A stretch of 64,000 bases of DNA from assembly GCA_020809705.1 (NCBI GenBank), contig CP085835.1:620001-684000 (forward strand), in the 5' to 3' direction. Source of the stretch: Calonectria ilicicola. Lineage: Eukaryota; Ascomycota; Sordariomycetes; Hypocreales; Nectriaceae. A program made the translations under genes and the position numbers. Under the pieces are notes generated by a model that saw nothing but the letters and a program-made list of their open reading frames with translations, did no database searches and had not been told where the DNA came from. The first letter of the stretch is position 1. Every line of letters begins with the position of its first letter. Below are positions 23,714 through 36,448 of this stretch, piece after piece.

Positions 23714-26700
23714 TGTGGGAGGCTGTGTGTAAATGGAAGTCTACGAGACGGACGGGACGAGGCGAAGTGCCAGATCGGACTCGCCTTGGCACGATGGATG
23801 TGCTGGATCTTGCAACAGAGTGAATGGGGTACGGCAGCGGCATCAAGATAAATAATGGGCATGGTGGATTATCGGGCATGTAAAGCTAAATAGGGCAGCG
23901 GTCAATCTGCCTCGATGCCATGGTGCCACTCTGATGCATCCCATCCCATCCTAATCCATCCCATGCTAGGCCAGGCCAGGCCAGCCAGTCCTTGCAGATG
24001 CGCGACAAAACACTTTCCGGATTGGGATACGAATCCTTCTGGAAGCTGAAACGCCTCAGCCAATATGTTGCCCAGGTTGGGCGCTACAACTGCAGGATAT
24101 TTCTAAGTTTAGAGCGCATGGACGTAAAATCTGCAGCAAGTTGTTGGTAGGGGACCCAACAGAGAGAGAGAGAGGATCCTTTTTTGATGGCGGTGATAGG
24201 CGAAATGCCGAGCAAGGCCTCACTTGTTCAACAATTGAACATCTCAGATTTCTCCTCACAGTTCTGCGGGGAACTCCAAAACCGGGGTTGCCAGATTAGT
24301 AACTGGGTATTATTCAGTGGGTAATTTAACTAAAACCATTAATCAAAGGTTATGTGATTGCAGAAGGCGGTCACAGGCGGCGGAATCCTCTGACCCACTG
24401 TCCAGTGGGAGGATTTACTGCAAATCGGCGGCGGCTTACGCGAGTTTCCAGTGCGCCTTGGGAATAGGCCGAGAAGAACTCTCAGAGCCCACCCGAAAGC
24501 TTGAGCAGGGATGCTATCCCACTCCGTCAGCCTAACCAAGCCTTAACCGCAGCGCTTGCAGCTGGGCCAAGCCTGCCTGACCCTGCCATTATGCCAGGGC
24601 CTCGAAGTATGAGCGGGCGATTAGATTGGTCGGATCGTCAGGAACGATAACTGGACACACGTGGATCGGTGCAAGGACGGTTGTTGGTTTGGTTTTGCAG
24701 AGCGAAACCACGCGTCATCGTGACAGCCCATCGTTTGGAGGCGCAGGCGGGGAGAATTCCAGTTGGTGCATAGAGGCATTGCATGCAACCTATCGGCAGT
24801 TATGGCAAAAATGCACTATGCTCATTGACCGAACCAACCCGTCCGTCTGTTTGGCCCGTTCGGTAACTTGCAGATGGATGGATTGCGATGCTTCGTTTGT
24901 TGGTTCGGTTTCGCGTATTACTCAGCGGGGCTCAGCCACATGTGCTCCGTCCATACGCTCACAAGGCCCATACTGCACGTCCCATCCCATACGTGTGTGG
25001 ACTGTGGACTGTGGATAGACAGAGTCGGAGAACCGGACAGAGGCAGGGAATATAACCTTCGCGGATAAACGGCAGGTCCCTGTGTCTTCCCTGTGTGTCC
25101 CTTGTGTCTGTCCCATGTGTCCCCTGCGTGTCTATCTCCCCTATGGCACTCTTTCATCTCATTCTCGTCTCGTCTCATGACTTCGCCGTTGGACTAACGA
25201 AAGTATATGTCAATAGAATCGAATGGATATCGCCCTTTAAGCTTTGCGTCTTCCAATATTGAGAAACATGCTCTGTTTCATTTCATAGCATGCGCGCCAT
25301 ATCACCATCCGTCGCTGCACTTTCTGACGTCAGCCATCACGTCCGCCATGACCGTGCAGCCAAACGCGTTTAGCAGCCGTTGGCGGCACAGACACCGTAT
25401 TACATAAAGCCACGAAAGCCGCCCAACGAGCCCCAAAAAATAAAATAAAAAAAGACGACTGCTATCCCGCTGCATTTTTGGCCATCGTCCACTATTTCCC
25501 CTCCGCTATCGATAATCGATTCTTACGACAGCAGTCGAGCATAAAACAAGGCGAAACACGCCAAACATGCCCAGCCACTAGTCGCACGCGTTCCTGAACC
25601 TTGATTCCTCGCCCTTGCCCCCTATTAACCCATCAAACCCGTCAAAAACCACCGCTTAAGCTTTTGGTCCTGCATCGAAGAAGGCTAATTAATGTCTCCG
25701 AATTTCTTTGTGTGTGCCAAGCTCGGGTTTGGAGATTGCGACGCGCGAGAAGCCGAATGCAACATTTGTAATCGCCTCGCGTTCACGAATCGTAGATGGC
25801 TCCGTGCATGTTGTCTTGTATTGTAACTAGAGAGCAAATCATTTTCAAGATCGAAGCCAGACCAGGGTTTGAGCCCCTCCTCTCGCAAACCAGGCTCGCA
25901 AACAATCCGGGGTCAAGAGAGTTGGTCGAGGCCAAACGGTTACATTTGGTGGAGCGATTCCGAGACAACCGCATCGCATCGCATCGGCCCCGAAAGTCCG
26001 ATACTAGCCTTACTCGTGCATTCCTTTTTGACTCTCATTTTGTTTACCCTATTGAACAGTAAAAGACCCCATGCTCCACGAGAGAATGAGGCCATCGCGC
26101 CAGGGACTCATCGGCGCTAATTTTGTTTCTCGTAACCGAAACTTAAACCGTACCAGACAACCAATTTCCATTACTCTCCTAAATCGGCGAATATCCATTC
26201 TTCCGCGGAGCACTATGGTTTAAACTGCTCCATAGAAGCAGAAGAAAAGTCCGAATAAAACAGCCGTAAGGCGTTTTTCGATTGCGATGCTCGAAGCAAA
26301 GGCAGATTCGTGATGACGAAAGCGGACCCCATTTGTCATCTCTGTCTGTCCATCCAACACCAGTTGCGTTTACTTTTTTCTCAACAAGAATTACCTTCTT
26401 TCTCGAGGGGAATCAATTGGGCGGGCCATAAATTGGCTTGTGATCATATCGTAACACTCTTACCCAAGTTTTGACAATTACATCAGACCTTTCATCGTCA
26501 AAAAATTGGTGTGGATCTATTCATCCACCTCCTCACATAACTCATGGAATGAATAAATTCATCATGTTCAATCCATGAGCTAATATTGCTCTCAATTTAA
26601 TTATGATTGCGAAACATGAAAGTTGGGTTCGTTGGATTGGAAACTAACTTGATCCATAGTCAATATATTTGTGCCCGGATACGTGCGATTGGAGACATTC

Positions 26701-27819
26701 CTCATTATAATTTTACTATCATCAATCTACTACAACTGGAGCCATGAGTGATAGCAAACGTGGCACCATAAATCAACACCCGAATCGAAATACTTTGGGA
26801 AATCAGCGGTAGTGATTGGAATTTTTGCACTTTGAGATATACAGGAGAAAGTCATTCATAGCTGGATATTAAAGGTTTTGTTAAAAGGAGTACATGGGAC
26901 TCTTCAAATCCAAAATAAGAGCTATATCGAAGCTTATTGTTGCAGGTTCGATATAGGGTGACAGCTTCTTTCATCTTACCTTGGTCTCATAATTAAAACA
27001 CAAATAAAATCATGCCAAGCATCTTTAAGAAAAAATAACGACATGATTCTAGAAAACCACATCCATAACGAGACTATCGCTCTCCCGAATTTGCCCCTGA
27101 GTAGTCAAATCTCGTGCATAGCATCAAGAACACAATCAATTGTTTGCGTACATGCAGAAAAACTCATTACAATCTCTGGTTGGCTTGAAAGCAATACACC
27201 AAACCATTCCTGTGGCTGTAGCTAGTCTTGGCAAACTCTGAGAGATGTCTGAATTTAATGGACACTTCAGGGAGGGGCCGATTTTATCCACGGATCGGAC
27301 CGAAGATTTGCCCAGACTCTAACAATACGAGCCTCGTGCCAGTTCAATACCCCTCAGCAGTTGTAGCGGGTCTAGGGTAAGAGAATCCCACTAGAATAAA
27401 TTATTAATGACATTTTGTGTCCCTTCTACCATCACTGCTCGTCACTTAAGGTCATTCATTACCTTGTGTGAAGATTCATCTCACCCTATAGCTGAAGTTC
27501 ATAATTATTGCGCCGTGCTAGATTAGATGCCGCCCTACATAGAAACCAAGTAATTCCCTTTGTCCCTGCCCGGTAGCTGCTATGGCTGCAAGGCAGGCGC
27601 CCTTTGTCCTCTTATAGGAACGTCCCGGCGTTAAATATCATTAATCGATCAATCAATCAATCAAAGCTAGATTAGATGTTGCCTTCAGAGTAACGTTAGT
27701 AACATGAGATATCATCGACAATTGAATCACAATGGACGGCCAATGATTTTGATTCTTAGAATAAATTTATATTTGCGATGAGTAACCTCCTGGTATATAT
27801 CGCCCCATTTAACCCATAT
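23714..27819. other. 4.1-kb intergenic stretch
   Basis: No supported gene. Holds short simple repeats: a GA tract near 24163-24174, tandem-like CCAGG/GGCCA at 23970-23990, an imperfect TGTGTCCC array at 25080-25135 and a (ATCA)n tract near 27645-27664. A B-box-like GGTTCGA at 26945 lacks a matching tRNA fold. Open frames up to 130 codons have no family features. Confidence 0.5.
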
Positions 27820-29280
27820 TTAAACAGAATTGTCAGCGCAACTGAAGCTGCCCCGCACACCATCACCACTCGCAAAGGTATCCAACAGAGCAGTAACAGA
27901 AGACCAAAGTCCCGCGCCATTCATAAAAAGTGCAAAAACAATAAGGAAAACATTGAGAGCAACCAAGGTCATCTGCTTCCATCCGTTGAAGTAGTTACCC
28001 CTGTTCCAGCTGAGCCAAAGAGCACCAGCAATGCCGTACGTGAACCAGGCATAAGTTGTTGCGGAGCTGATGGACACGATTGAATCGAAAACGGGAATTG
28101 CGTTTGAGAGAATAAAGCTGATGATCCAGAAAACAGTGGCACATGCCAGCCAAATGGACCATGGTTTGACACCGTTGGAGGTAATTTGATCTCCGGCCTT
28201 GATCAGGCGCATTATTTCAATAAAGATGTACTTCACACCGACGTGACCATTGGCGAGACCGGCTGTCAGGATGGCTGGGAGAACTAGTCCATAGGCGACC
28301 TTTGCAGCCATACGGGGCGCCGATCCTAGAGCAGGTGAGGTTGTGTACTCTCCAGCAAGGCAATAGATTGCGACAGCAAGAGTGGTGTAGAATATCCAAG
28401 AGACACAAATCAGTCCTCGGAGCGCAAAAGGGAAGTCCTTTTGGGGGTTTTTCATCTCGGCCATGTATGAGACGTAGGCGTAGTTACCGGCGAAAGCGAA
28501 GATGATCTTGAGGACCGCATTGAAGGTCTCCTTGAAACTTGGCTTGCCGACAATTATGATCGTAGCTTTCCAGTCATCTGGGGCATTTGGTGGGTTCGAT
28601 ATTCCGAGGCTGATCATGACAGTAAGGGCCGCAGCCACAATACTGATCATGCAGGGGAGACCACTCTGGGACACGAACTTGGCAGTTCGGGGCACGTTGA
28701 GTCCGTAGCAGACAATGCAGGCAATTCCGATGAAGCCCACTGTGCACATAGCGTGATCGCTGATATTGTTGAATGCGATAGAGAGAGTGACCGCCGTTGA
28801 TGCGCAAGTCATGATGCACTGGATCAGAAGCAAGACGGCAACGATGACCTCCCATGGACGCCCACCAACAATCTTGACCATTTCAACAATGTTGACGACA
28901 TGAGGGTAGCGAATATAGAACTCGTACAGTCCGTAACCGCTGTACCATGTAAGGAGGGCGGCGAGCGTAATTGTGATTATGCCAGGGACAACACCCAGGA
29001 CCTTAATCGCAGACGGTAGTCCGAGTGCACCAAGACCAAATTGGTTCGTGACAAGCGCAAAGAGGGTATCCCACCGGCTCATGGTGCGGAATTTGTCGCC
29101 CTCTTTGCCATTCCAGATGGCACCGGATATTTCTTCGTGGGCAGCCGTTTGGATATCCATGGTTCCGTTGCTGATGCCATGGTGAATCTTTTCATTGTTG
29201 CTTGGCTTTGAGTGATCGCCATCGCTGTCGCCACCAAAGGGGCTGATTGCCGTCGAGGCAACGTCCGAATCAGAGTGCAT
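27820..29280 (-). CDS. AAAP-family amino-acid permease, 486 aa
   Basis: Single-exon plasma-membrane or vacuolar amino-acid/proton symporter of the Aa_trans (AAAP) family, similar in layout to Neurospora Mtr neutral amino-acid permease. ATG at 29280. A hydrophilic N-terminus of about 85 residues precedes 10-11 hydrophobic segments. TM1 region reads NQFGLGALGLPSAIKVLG, the conserved first-helix motif; later FAFAGNYAYVSYMAEMKNPQ matches the family's sixth-seventh helix signature. Length is normal and all segments are intact. Substrate range cannot be deduced. An AGATAAG site lies about 390 bp upstream, which would fit nitrogen control by a GATA factor, but that is weak evidence. Confidence 0.9.
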   Translation of the reverse strand: MHSDSDVASTAISPFGGDSDGDHSKPSNNEKIHHGISNGTMDIQTAAHEEISGAIWNGKEGDKFRTMSRWDTLFALVTNQFGLGALGLPSAIKVLGVVPGIITITLAALLTWYSGYGLYEFYIRYPHVVNIVEMVKIVGGRPWEVIVAVLLLIQCIMTCASTAVTLSIAFNNISDHAMCTVGFIGIACIVCYGLNVPRTAKFVSQSGLPCMISIVAAALTVMISLGISNPPNAPDDWKATIIIVGKPSFKETFNAVLKIIFAFAGNYAYVSYMAEMKNPQKDFPFALRGLICVSWIFYTTLAVAIYCLAGEYTTSPALGSAPRMAAKVAYGLVLPAILTAGLANGHVGVKYIFIEIMRLIKAGDQITSNGVKPWSIWLACATVFWIISFILSNAIPVFDSIVSISSATTYAWFTYGIAGALWLSWNRGNYFNGWKQMTLVALNVFLIVFALFMNGAGLWSSVTALLDTFASGDGVRGSFSCADNSV

Positions 29281-32200
29281 GGTGTTGATTGAAGGGTCGG
29301 AGCGGGTTCGAAGAGTAAAGGGGTATAATGTCTAGGAGAATAGAGGATTGAAGTGCAATTGGTTCATTGAAGTTGTGTCGTCATAGGACTGGATGTTGTT
29401 GTTGCTGTAGTCTGTTTCGAGAAAAAAAGAGACAGAATGAGAAGGACCAGAGCCAGATTAAATACGGATTCGAGTTTGAGCAGTGTCAGCATATTCTCGC
29501 GATATTGGCTCTGCTATCGCTGTTCGAAGTTGGCTGATGTGAAGTCGGACCAGTGGGGCTGTGTATCAAAGGCCTCAGCCGTCACCTCCGTTGTGATATG
29601 AAAAGGCCAAGGTAACGGGTATGCGGGTTTTTTTGTTCGTGAGCTGGGGTGACCCTCCTCCCCATGGGGTAAGATAAGCCAAGAAAGGGCGTGTTGCAAA
29701 AGCATCACCCCTTTACTTGCTTCGTCACGCTATGGAGAAGTGAGTGGACTATCTTGGCTTCCCCGGGCCAGGAATCCAGGACGAGGTGGACCGTGATGTA
29801 GTCATTTTTCTGCTTTCCAGTTGCTGATCAGGGCCTTGTCCTCCGAGACAATGGATCCTCAAGCAAGAGAATCACCCCACAAGAATCCAGCGACAGTGAG
29901 AGAGAGCTGCCGACCCGCCACCCCGTTGGGAGATTTTATGGGAACGTTATGGGTACGACCGAGACGAGTGGATTGCCTGAAGCATCTTGGCCGAAGTGGA
30001 TCCTTGGCATGAAGCCAAGACCTTGACTTTTAGGGGTTTGCGAATTGGAGGGAATTGTGGGCCAGAAGAGTTGGGAACAGCTTTGATGTGTGAGTTTTCT
30101 CGGAGGTGGTTGTGGTTGATTTAGCCTAAGATCTTGCCGCCGGAGATCGACGATAGCTAAAACTTACCTTCAGCCTCCAAATGCACTTCACCTCGCAAGC
30201 GAAAGAAAGACTTTCTGCAATCATTACGCATCGTTCCGTGTAGTCTCTACTCCGCCGCTAATCAATTCAGTCACTTCTCAGAATGTCTGGGGCTCAAACA
30301 CATGGTTGCCCCATCGCCGATGCCAAGACCTCAAAATGGTATTTTCATTACCAAATGATTATTTCCTTCGCGATGACATCATGGGCTCAATCTGCGGTTG
30401 ACGTGCAGCCCCGAGGCCACTACACAGGGACTCCAGCTAACCGCCGCCCCGGGATCCCGCCCCAAACCCAATTGGATTCGCATCCGGCTGGCGAATTTGG
30501 GGGACCCGATCCACAAGACTCCTATAGCGCAATGATAAGGCCTTTTGCCCCCCAACAAGACATGCTGACCACACTCAAAGGCCTCCGATGGGGAGATGGG
30601 TGAAGTGAGAATATACCGCAGATGACTTGACACCTGAACACAAACCCAGCAGTAGAATAACTGGATCTGCCGCATACATCAAACTGAAGCTTATTGAGAA
30701 TAGCCTTGATGGTTCAATTGTCAGGGTTCCCCAAAATTAGAAACAATTTACTACGATATCATGCTGAAAGTGCCAAGACGGAATGTGTAGATGGCAGGGA
30801 GATTGCTCTCAGCTTGAGTGAGCAATGCTCATGCTACACATTTCGCCTCATTCAGCTGACCGACGATCTTGACTGGCTAGAAAAACAGCCACCGAGTCAT
30901 GGCCGCCGCCCTGTTTCACCCAACCCTGCAAGTGCTATGCTCAGGGCGTTCTAGAAAGAATGAAGAACACGCCGTCCCCTAAAGGCAGTTCTCCACGACT
31001 GCAAGAAGGGCACACTAGGGGGTGTGGCGTTTATTCTTTCAGCCTGAAGCCTCCTGTCTTGGCCGGGTGATCCTTGAAGGGGATCAGACGGTCCAGCTCC
31101 TCTATGACGGTATCCCCAAGGCTATTCTATCACTGCCGAACACCCGTAAGCTCACCGTGACGATGGGAAGCATCCTACTGGATATTTATCCCTGGAAGAG
31201 GGTCAAGCCTGTTGCCTGCCTCGTTATCCATGAATGATTCCACTGTTTCGGTACTCACATAGAGAAAATCTTCCCTAACATGGAAAAAATGCCACTTGTG
31301 AGGTGAACCTATGCGTTGGGGCGAATAGTGTTTAGCCACCTTCCCAAGGCGCAACGTTTCATCCTTGACTGAGTCAGAGTACAAACCCATTAAAACAATT
31401 ACCCAGCACAATTGTGACATGATAATGGCAGCCGAATGTCCATGGATATATCCTTTCAAAGGCAGAGCTCTCTGTGTGATTAAGATCCTCGGAAACCCCT
31501 GAGGCGTCACGGAGCCGACAAAAAAAAAGCAACCAAGACGCGGCTTATTGGGTCTCGGCGCCCAGTTCCAAGCTGCAGAAATTGGACGAACGCTCGGCAC
31601 CGGTTACCGTGCCCACTCAGTCGGCATCGATCCCGACGTGGAACCCAAACTATTCCCCGAGAGTCGTCCGACTTTCAGGCTGCAGCGCCCCCAACCCTGC
31701 TCGCGCTCTTGGCTCCGCTTCGCTGAGAAATTTGGGAGGCAACGCGCGCTACGGTCATCAGTAAACGAGTGGTCAATTAGAGGCACTTGCGCGCCGGGAC
31801 CCAGCCCGTGGTGGATCTCGGTCATCGGCTCTCCTCCCGATCCCTGCGGGATTGAGCGAGAGACCGCGTAATTGGGAAATATGAACATATTCCAAGTTAA
31901 TTAATACGACTCGGCTGTCTCACCAGCTTAGCCGTGAGCCGCGGCGCGTCCGCTTCATTGACTCAGGCTGTCCGACGTCAATCATTGTTAAGGCCGATGG
32001 CCACGAAATATCCTAACATCTACAAGAAAATACGTGTTTGATTATCATCCGAGCTTTGGTCATTTCACGAATTTAGGATGACTACTTCTCCAGGATTTAT
32101 CCGGCATAATCCACACGAATTATCAGACCTGTCAGTAGCACAACCGCCACGTAGTCACCGCCCAGCCATTTTAATGGCATGATATGAAGGACATCATGGG

Positions 32201-34444
32201 TACCGAATATGAGGCCCCGAGTGGCGAGAATGAGGGGCGTCGGCGGGATCCGACAGAGACTGCACCCTCCCCAACTTGATGACCCATTAATACCAATTGT
32301 TGATTCTCGAATTTGATAATTTATTTTAGATGATAAAACTTGTAAGATGAAATATTCTTCAACAGTAAGATGACATGCTTCTTCACGCAGAATCCAAACC
32401 GCTTGGTAAATTTGGCCTGATGTCTAGGGGTTGTGCAGCCGTCAAGTGTCCGTTATATGAAGGTATATTGTGATGCATGATCTTCAGTCTGCACATTTCA
32501 TTACAGATTTGATTTTCTAGACCCCCTATTAACCCTAATATAAAATTGCGTGCTACGAAGGAAAAAATGCCGCGTTAATCAAAAATGGGGTCACATTTTC
32601 GCAAAAACGCCAAGTCCAAATTCGTGAATGAAATGATCCTACAAGCAAGACCAGTTCTCATCTCTCAATACGTCTGTCTAAGTGACTTCGTTATGCATCA
32701 ATATTAAAGTATACTCTTATAGGGCTAGGACCCTATCCGTTGATTCTCATCATACACTGAACCAATCATAATACAAACGTTGAAAGGCAATGTACCGGAT
32801 GTAGCTGTGGGCTATTGGGCCGACATCGGCTTTTCTTTGGTTCAAAGTCATGTTTTGTAGTCTCTGATCTTTTATTCTGTTTGAACCTACGGAGTGAACT
32901 ACAGCAGAAAATCTGCATGGGTCATCGAGGGTTCTCAATGTATACATAAGAGAAAACCAACAAGAGAACGAAGTCATCATTCTAGTAAACCACAGGCTCG
33001 AAGAAAAGAAAAACAATTCATATCTCCTTCTCCAGCTCAAATTGATGCTGTAGGGTAAAAGCTAAAAACCTGGCTCCGTGCCAGCCTCAGTCAGTTCACG
33101 CCACGCGTGTGGACCACGACTACTCTGCCACGCCACCACAAGACCGGGTGCCCCTGCAACATTCTGTGGCGCGCGCCGTGCACGAGATAATTGTACAATC
33201 AGCAGTTCTGAGATAGATTGGTAGTGCATTGACTCAAGCCCGGTGGGTATGATTAAAATTGTGGCTCAAAGACATGCATGGAAGGATGCATATTTCATCA
33301 ACGCCACTGATAACGCCAATGCAAAGTTTACTCTTCTTAATCGCCCGTACTAAAATTCGCCCGTTTGTATCTTTTAAGCACAGTAGTTCTCTGTTCTTTC
33401 TCAGCCTTGTGGGGCAATATTAGACTTACCTACGGTCGTGAACTCTATAGGATCAGGACTGGCACAACACAAATGCACATGGGTCATCAGGAAAACTCTC
33501 TATTCATAGTTATTAATTATAACTAGCTCATGAGTAAAATATGTTTTTCAATATCAGTCATTGAGATGCACAGAATTGAAATTAAATTGGCTACATGATG
33601 AGATCAGTCTTCCGTTCAAGCAATACAGCTCAATTCCCTCAGCTGCCCAAAATAGAACGCTAACTTAAAAACGTGACCTAGAACTTATGAACTTTCTATA
33701 TATCCGATGAACATACAAGTCATGTCCTCCAGCAATCCAAGTGAATATATGTATACCAGATGACTACATGTTAGAAACGTTTTCACTGCAGGCTATGCAA
33801 AGTCACCAGGGGGTTTTCTGCTGATCGACTTGAAGCCTATATAGCTTCCGAAGATCAATGCAATAGTAAAGATTCAGATCACATGGAGGTTCCAAATTAA
33901 ATTTCCATCATCACTTTTTACAAGCTTAGACGATGGCCATCGCGCATTTGTTCCCAACACAATATCAGTTTCAAGATGAAGGGCTCGATATTTGTGATAT
34001 ACGAATGGGTTTCTGTATTAGAATATATAATACTTACAAGACGACTAAAGTATATTTATTCATCCGCGACTTGCTTCGATATCCATCTTAATGGTGTTTC
34101 TTAGGATGATCTATATGCGGTGCATGCCATTTTGGCCAGATACTAATGTCACTCTTGAGAGCGTTCTGATATGAAAACGGTGTTTATGAACGGTTCGATG
34201 GAGTCGCCCCTATGATACTCTCTGCATATTTTATTTTCAATCTTCAAAGGAGAAGTCCCATTTCACCAATAATTTGGCCTAGTGGAGCACCACGGATACC
34301 CACAATGCAACACTGAGCCATAAGATAAGATCAAGTAGTCTACTAACGAAACTTCGAACTGGAGATTCGGTTGGTATTGACGTATATTCTCCACTTTGGC
34401 TTATATATCTTCTACTTATCAACAACACCAATCAAAAACATCTC
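29281..34444. other. 5.2-kb stretch without a recognised gene
   Basis: Contains the permease promoter at its left end and the tRNA at its right end. GC-richer blocks at 31540-31860 and 31910-31980 have overlapping short frames on both strands and no family features. From 32300 to 34400 the DNA is AT-rich and has frequent stops in all frames. The largest frame starting at an ATG near 30283 (106 codons) has no recognisable domain. Confidence 0.45.
29672..29678 (+). promoter_or_regulatory. Possible GATA-factor site (AGATAAG)
   Basis: Matches the HGATAR consensus bound by AreA-type nitrogen regulators, upstream of the amino-acid permease. Single site, so chance occurrence is quite possible. Confidence 0.25.
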
Positions 34445-34579
34445 GGTCGCGTGGCCCAGTGGTTGTAAGTAGCTCATCGCAGCTCCACCATCACCCCGCC
34501 CCCGCTAACTCCCTCCTAGAAGGCATTTGCTTTACAATCAATACGCAAAGGATCGCAGGTTCGATCCCTGCCGCGATCA
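34445..34579 (+). tRNA. tRNA-Val(UAC) with anticodon-loop intron and 55-nt D-loop insertion
   Basis: Acceptor stem GGTCGCG (34445-34451) pairs with CGCGATC (34572-34578; one G-T pair), followed by discriminator A. The T arm GCAGG-TTCGATC-CCTGC is perfect and contains the B box; the A box TGGCCCAGTGG is perfect. The anticodon stem TTTGC/GCAAA encloses 14 nt. Removing seven bases after position 37 leaves TTTACAC, the valine-type loop with anticodon UAC. The D arm is interrupted by 34465-34519, which begins GTAAGT, contains GCTAAC and ends CTAG; removing it restores a normal D loop (AGTGGTTAAGGC). A T6 terminator lies 17 bp downstream. A canonical 37/38 intron of about 7 nt is ordinary in fungi; the D-loop insertion is not. 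The isotype is inferred from the loop. Confidence 0.85.
34465..34519 (+). other. Intron-like insertion inside the tRNA D loop
   Basis: 55 nt with donor GTAAGT, branch-like GCTAAC 14 nt before the end and acceptor CCTAG, the full set of fungal spliceosomal intron signals. It is pyrimidine-rich (many CCC/CTCC) and carries no repeat seen elsewhere in the window. Its exact excision rebuilds the tRNA. How it would be removed from a Pol III transcript is unknown. Confidence 0.7.
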
Positions 34580-34595
34580 AACTACTCAGCATTAA

Positions 34596-34601
34596 TTTTT
34601 T
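34596..34601 (+). terminator. Pol III T6 terminator
   Basis: Six T residues starting 17 bp after the discriminator base, the usual position for RNA polymerase III termination. Supports transcription of the locus as a tRNA gene. Confidence 0.7.
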
Positions 34602-35939
34602 GGCCATGCAACCAAGACGGTTGCTGAATGCTGATTGTATCCGCCATCTTTGTGGGCCTGGTGTTCCTTGGGAAGTCCCTAGCCAAACCCACTACTTCTT
34701 TTTTGGTCAGAGACAGATAATTCAATGATACTGACATGCTGATCGATAAGACAATTCATGTGCTAATTAAAGTAAATATTTTTTTTCACATGGAGATTCT
34801 CAGAGCCGTCACAAGAATGTTTAACGACTTTGTCCCATGGTACGTTGAATCGACCGCAACAAATGGAGAATTAAATTTGTGGACGATCTCCCTAGTGATT
34901 CGCGCGCTGATACAGTCTTGAGTCGCACTGGATTCTATTAGCTTTTTCAAAGGAGAAAAATACAATAATATCCGTCAATTTACTATGGTCGTTATACTTC
35001 ACGAAATGAATTGGCCGCGCAACATTTGGATAGGGCTGAATTGAGCAATGGTTTTTGCTGGGGAATTTATGAGTTTGAGGTAAGATCCTCTGCTACTTTC
35101 CCGGACAGTTCGGCGTTTAAATCACTATTAAATCCGGTTCCGCGTGACTTCCTTTGAACCTGAACGAATTACCATCGTACTGAACACTTTTGTCTGTCGG
35201 GAGCACGGCGCCTCAGATCAGCACGGCAATTCCGGATCTTGTCTCGCTTTCAAGTTGTTTCTAATTCTGGATCAAGCCTACTTCGGGTCAAAGCCATTCG
35301 GATCAAGGGAAACAAATTTTTTTGGATTATTCTAAACCTGAAAAGAAAAACCAAATCGGGGGTTTTTTTTTTCACAGTGAGGCTGCATGGTTCCTTTTGC
35401 TGTGGATGGCCAAAAGTGTCTGCAACTGGCTATCAATCATCATGGTGGCAAAATTGTCCACCCCAGAATGAATAGTCTGAGGAATGCAGTGTCTTAGATT
35501 GTGTCAGCCGCAACTTGAACCAGATGTGGCCGAATGAAGAAGAGGGTGGTCCCAATAGAGACATTGATTGACCCAAACCAGTTCACATGCCGGAGCATTC
35601 AGATCTTGGGGCTGATAAGATCGGATAGGGACCAATGAGAAGATGGAGATTTTTCAGGTCCAGAGGCTAGATGCAGCCACACGGTGGTGACTAAAACATT
35701 CTCAGCGCAGGTGGCAGAATTATTTGCTTCTAGACCTCAGCCTGGTTCAATAGCGCCATCTCGGACGGAAATACGGCAAGACTGCGAACAGGTTTGAGAG
35801 CTCGCAATGGAACAAAAGATGGTGATATAAATGCAGGTCTTGGCAAGCGGTCTTGGCAATCTCTTGGCATCAGATCAGTCTCCCGCAGCTTTTGAATCAT
35901 TTCCCAATCAATTGAATCGAAATCACTCTCAGTCTCACG
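34602..35939. other. Intergenic
   Basis: No gene recognised. Low-complexity T runs near 35370; short frames without features. Confidence 0.5.
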
Positions 35940-36448
35940 ATGCCATTCACAACGATGCTCGCACGGGCCACCTCTAGTGGCTACAACAGGGGCAGCCACC
36001 TGGCTGGCGGCGCATTGGGCGGGCTCTCGGTCGGCGCCATCCTCCTGATCATGGCCATCATCTTTGTGTGCTCGTATGTTTATTTTCACAAGAAAGGTAT
36101 TGCATTAACTATATTTCAAATTAATGTGCATCTGGTCGGGTAAAGCTAATGACTGTTGTCCGTTTAGCCAAGAAGCAATTCATTGCGACCAACAAGCCCA
36201 TTTCTCATGCCAGAATTTTTGGCAAGGCGCTGCTCTGCTGCACTATCGTCGGCTTCCTTCTCCTGCTTTGCAGCGGCGATAGTAGCGATGGAGGGAGCGA
36301 CAGCAGCAGCGGTGGGGACAGTTCTGGTGATGTCGAGGCTCAGCAGGCAAACGTTCAAATGCCGCCTGTCGCTGTTCCGCCCGTCACGGGACCAAACAAT
36401 TTCTGGACTCCTCTTCAAACCGCAGCCGCAGATCCAGTCCAAGGTTGA
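35940..36448 (+). CDS. Small two-segment membrane protein, 145 aa
   Basis: Two exons, 35940-36096 and 36168-36448, joined by a 71-nt intron (GTATTG...GCTAATGAC...TTTAG, phase 1) to 146 codons including stop. The N-terminus MPFTTMLARATSS precedes a Gly-rich hydrophobic segment (GALGGLSVGAILLIMAIIFV); a basic stretch KKAKKQF follows at the junction, then a second segment (CTIVGFLLLLC). The C-terminus is Ser/Gly/Asp-rich then Pro-rich (VQMPPVAVPPVTGP), so disordered. No family recognised. The membrane location is inferred from the two hydrophobic segments. The splice-site quality and exact frame restoration support it as a real gene. Confidence 0.65.

Noticed and set aside
26930..26965. GCAGGTTCGATA, a B-box-like sequence
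   Set aside because: No acceptor, anticodon or T-stem pairing around it.
30283..30603. 106-codon frame starting at an ATG
   Set aside because: Composition and sequence show no domain or signal; overlaps an equally long antisense frame.
31548..31888. Long open frames on both strands in a GC-richer block
   Set aside because: Both strands open over the same GC-rich stretch, and neither has family features; more likely a regulatory or chance open region.
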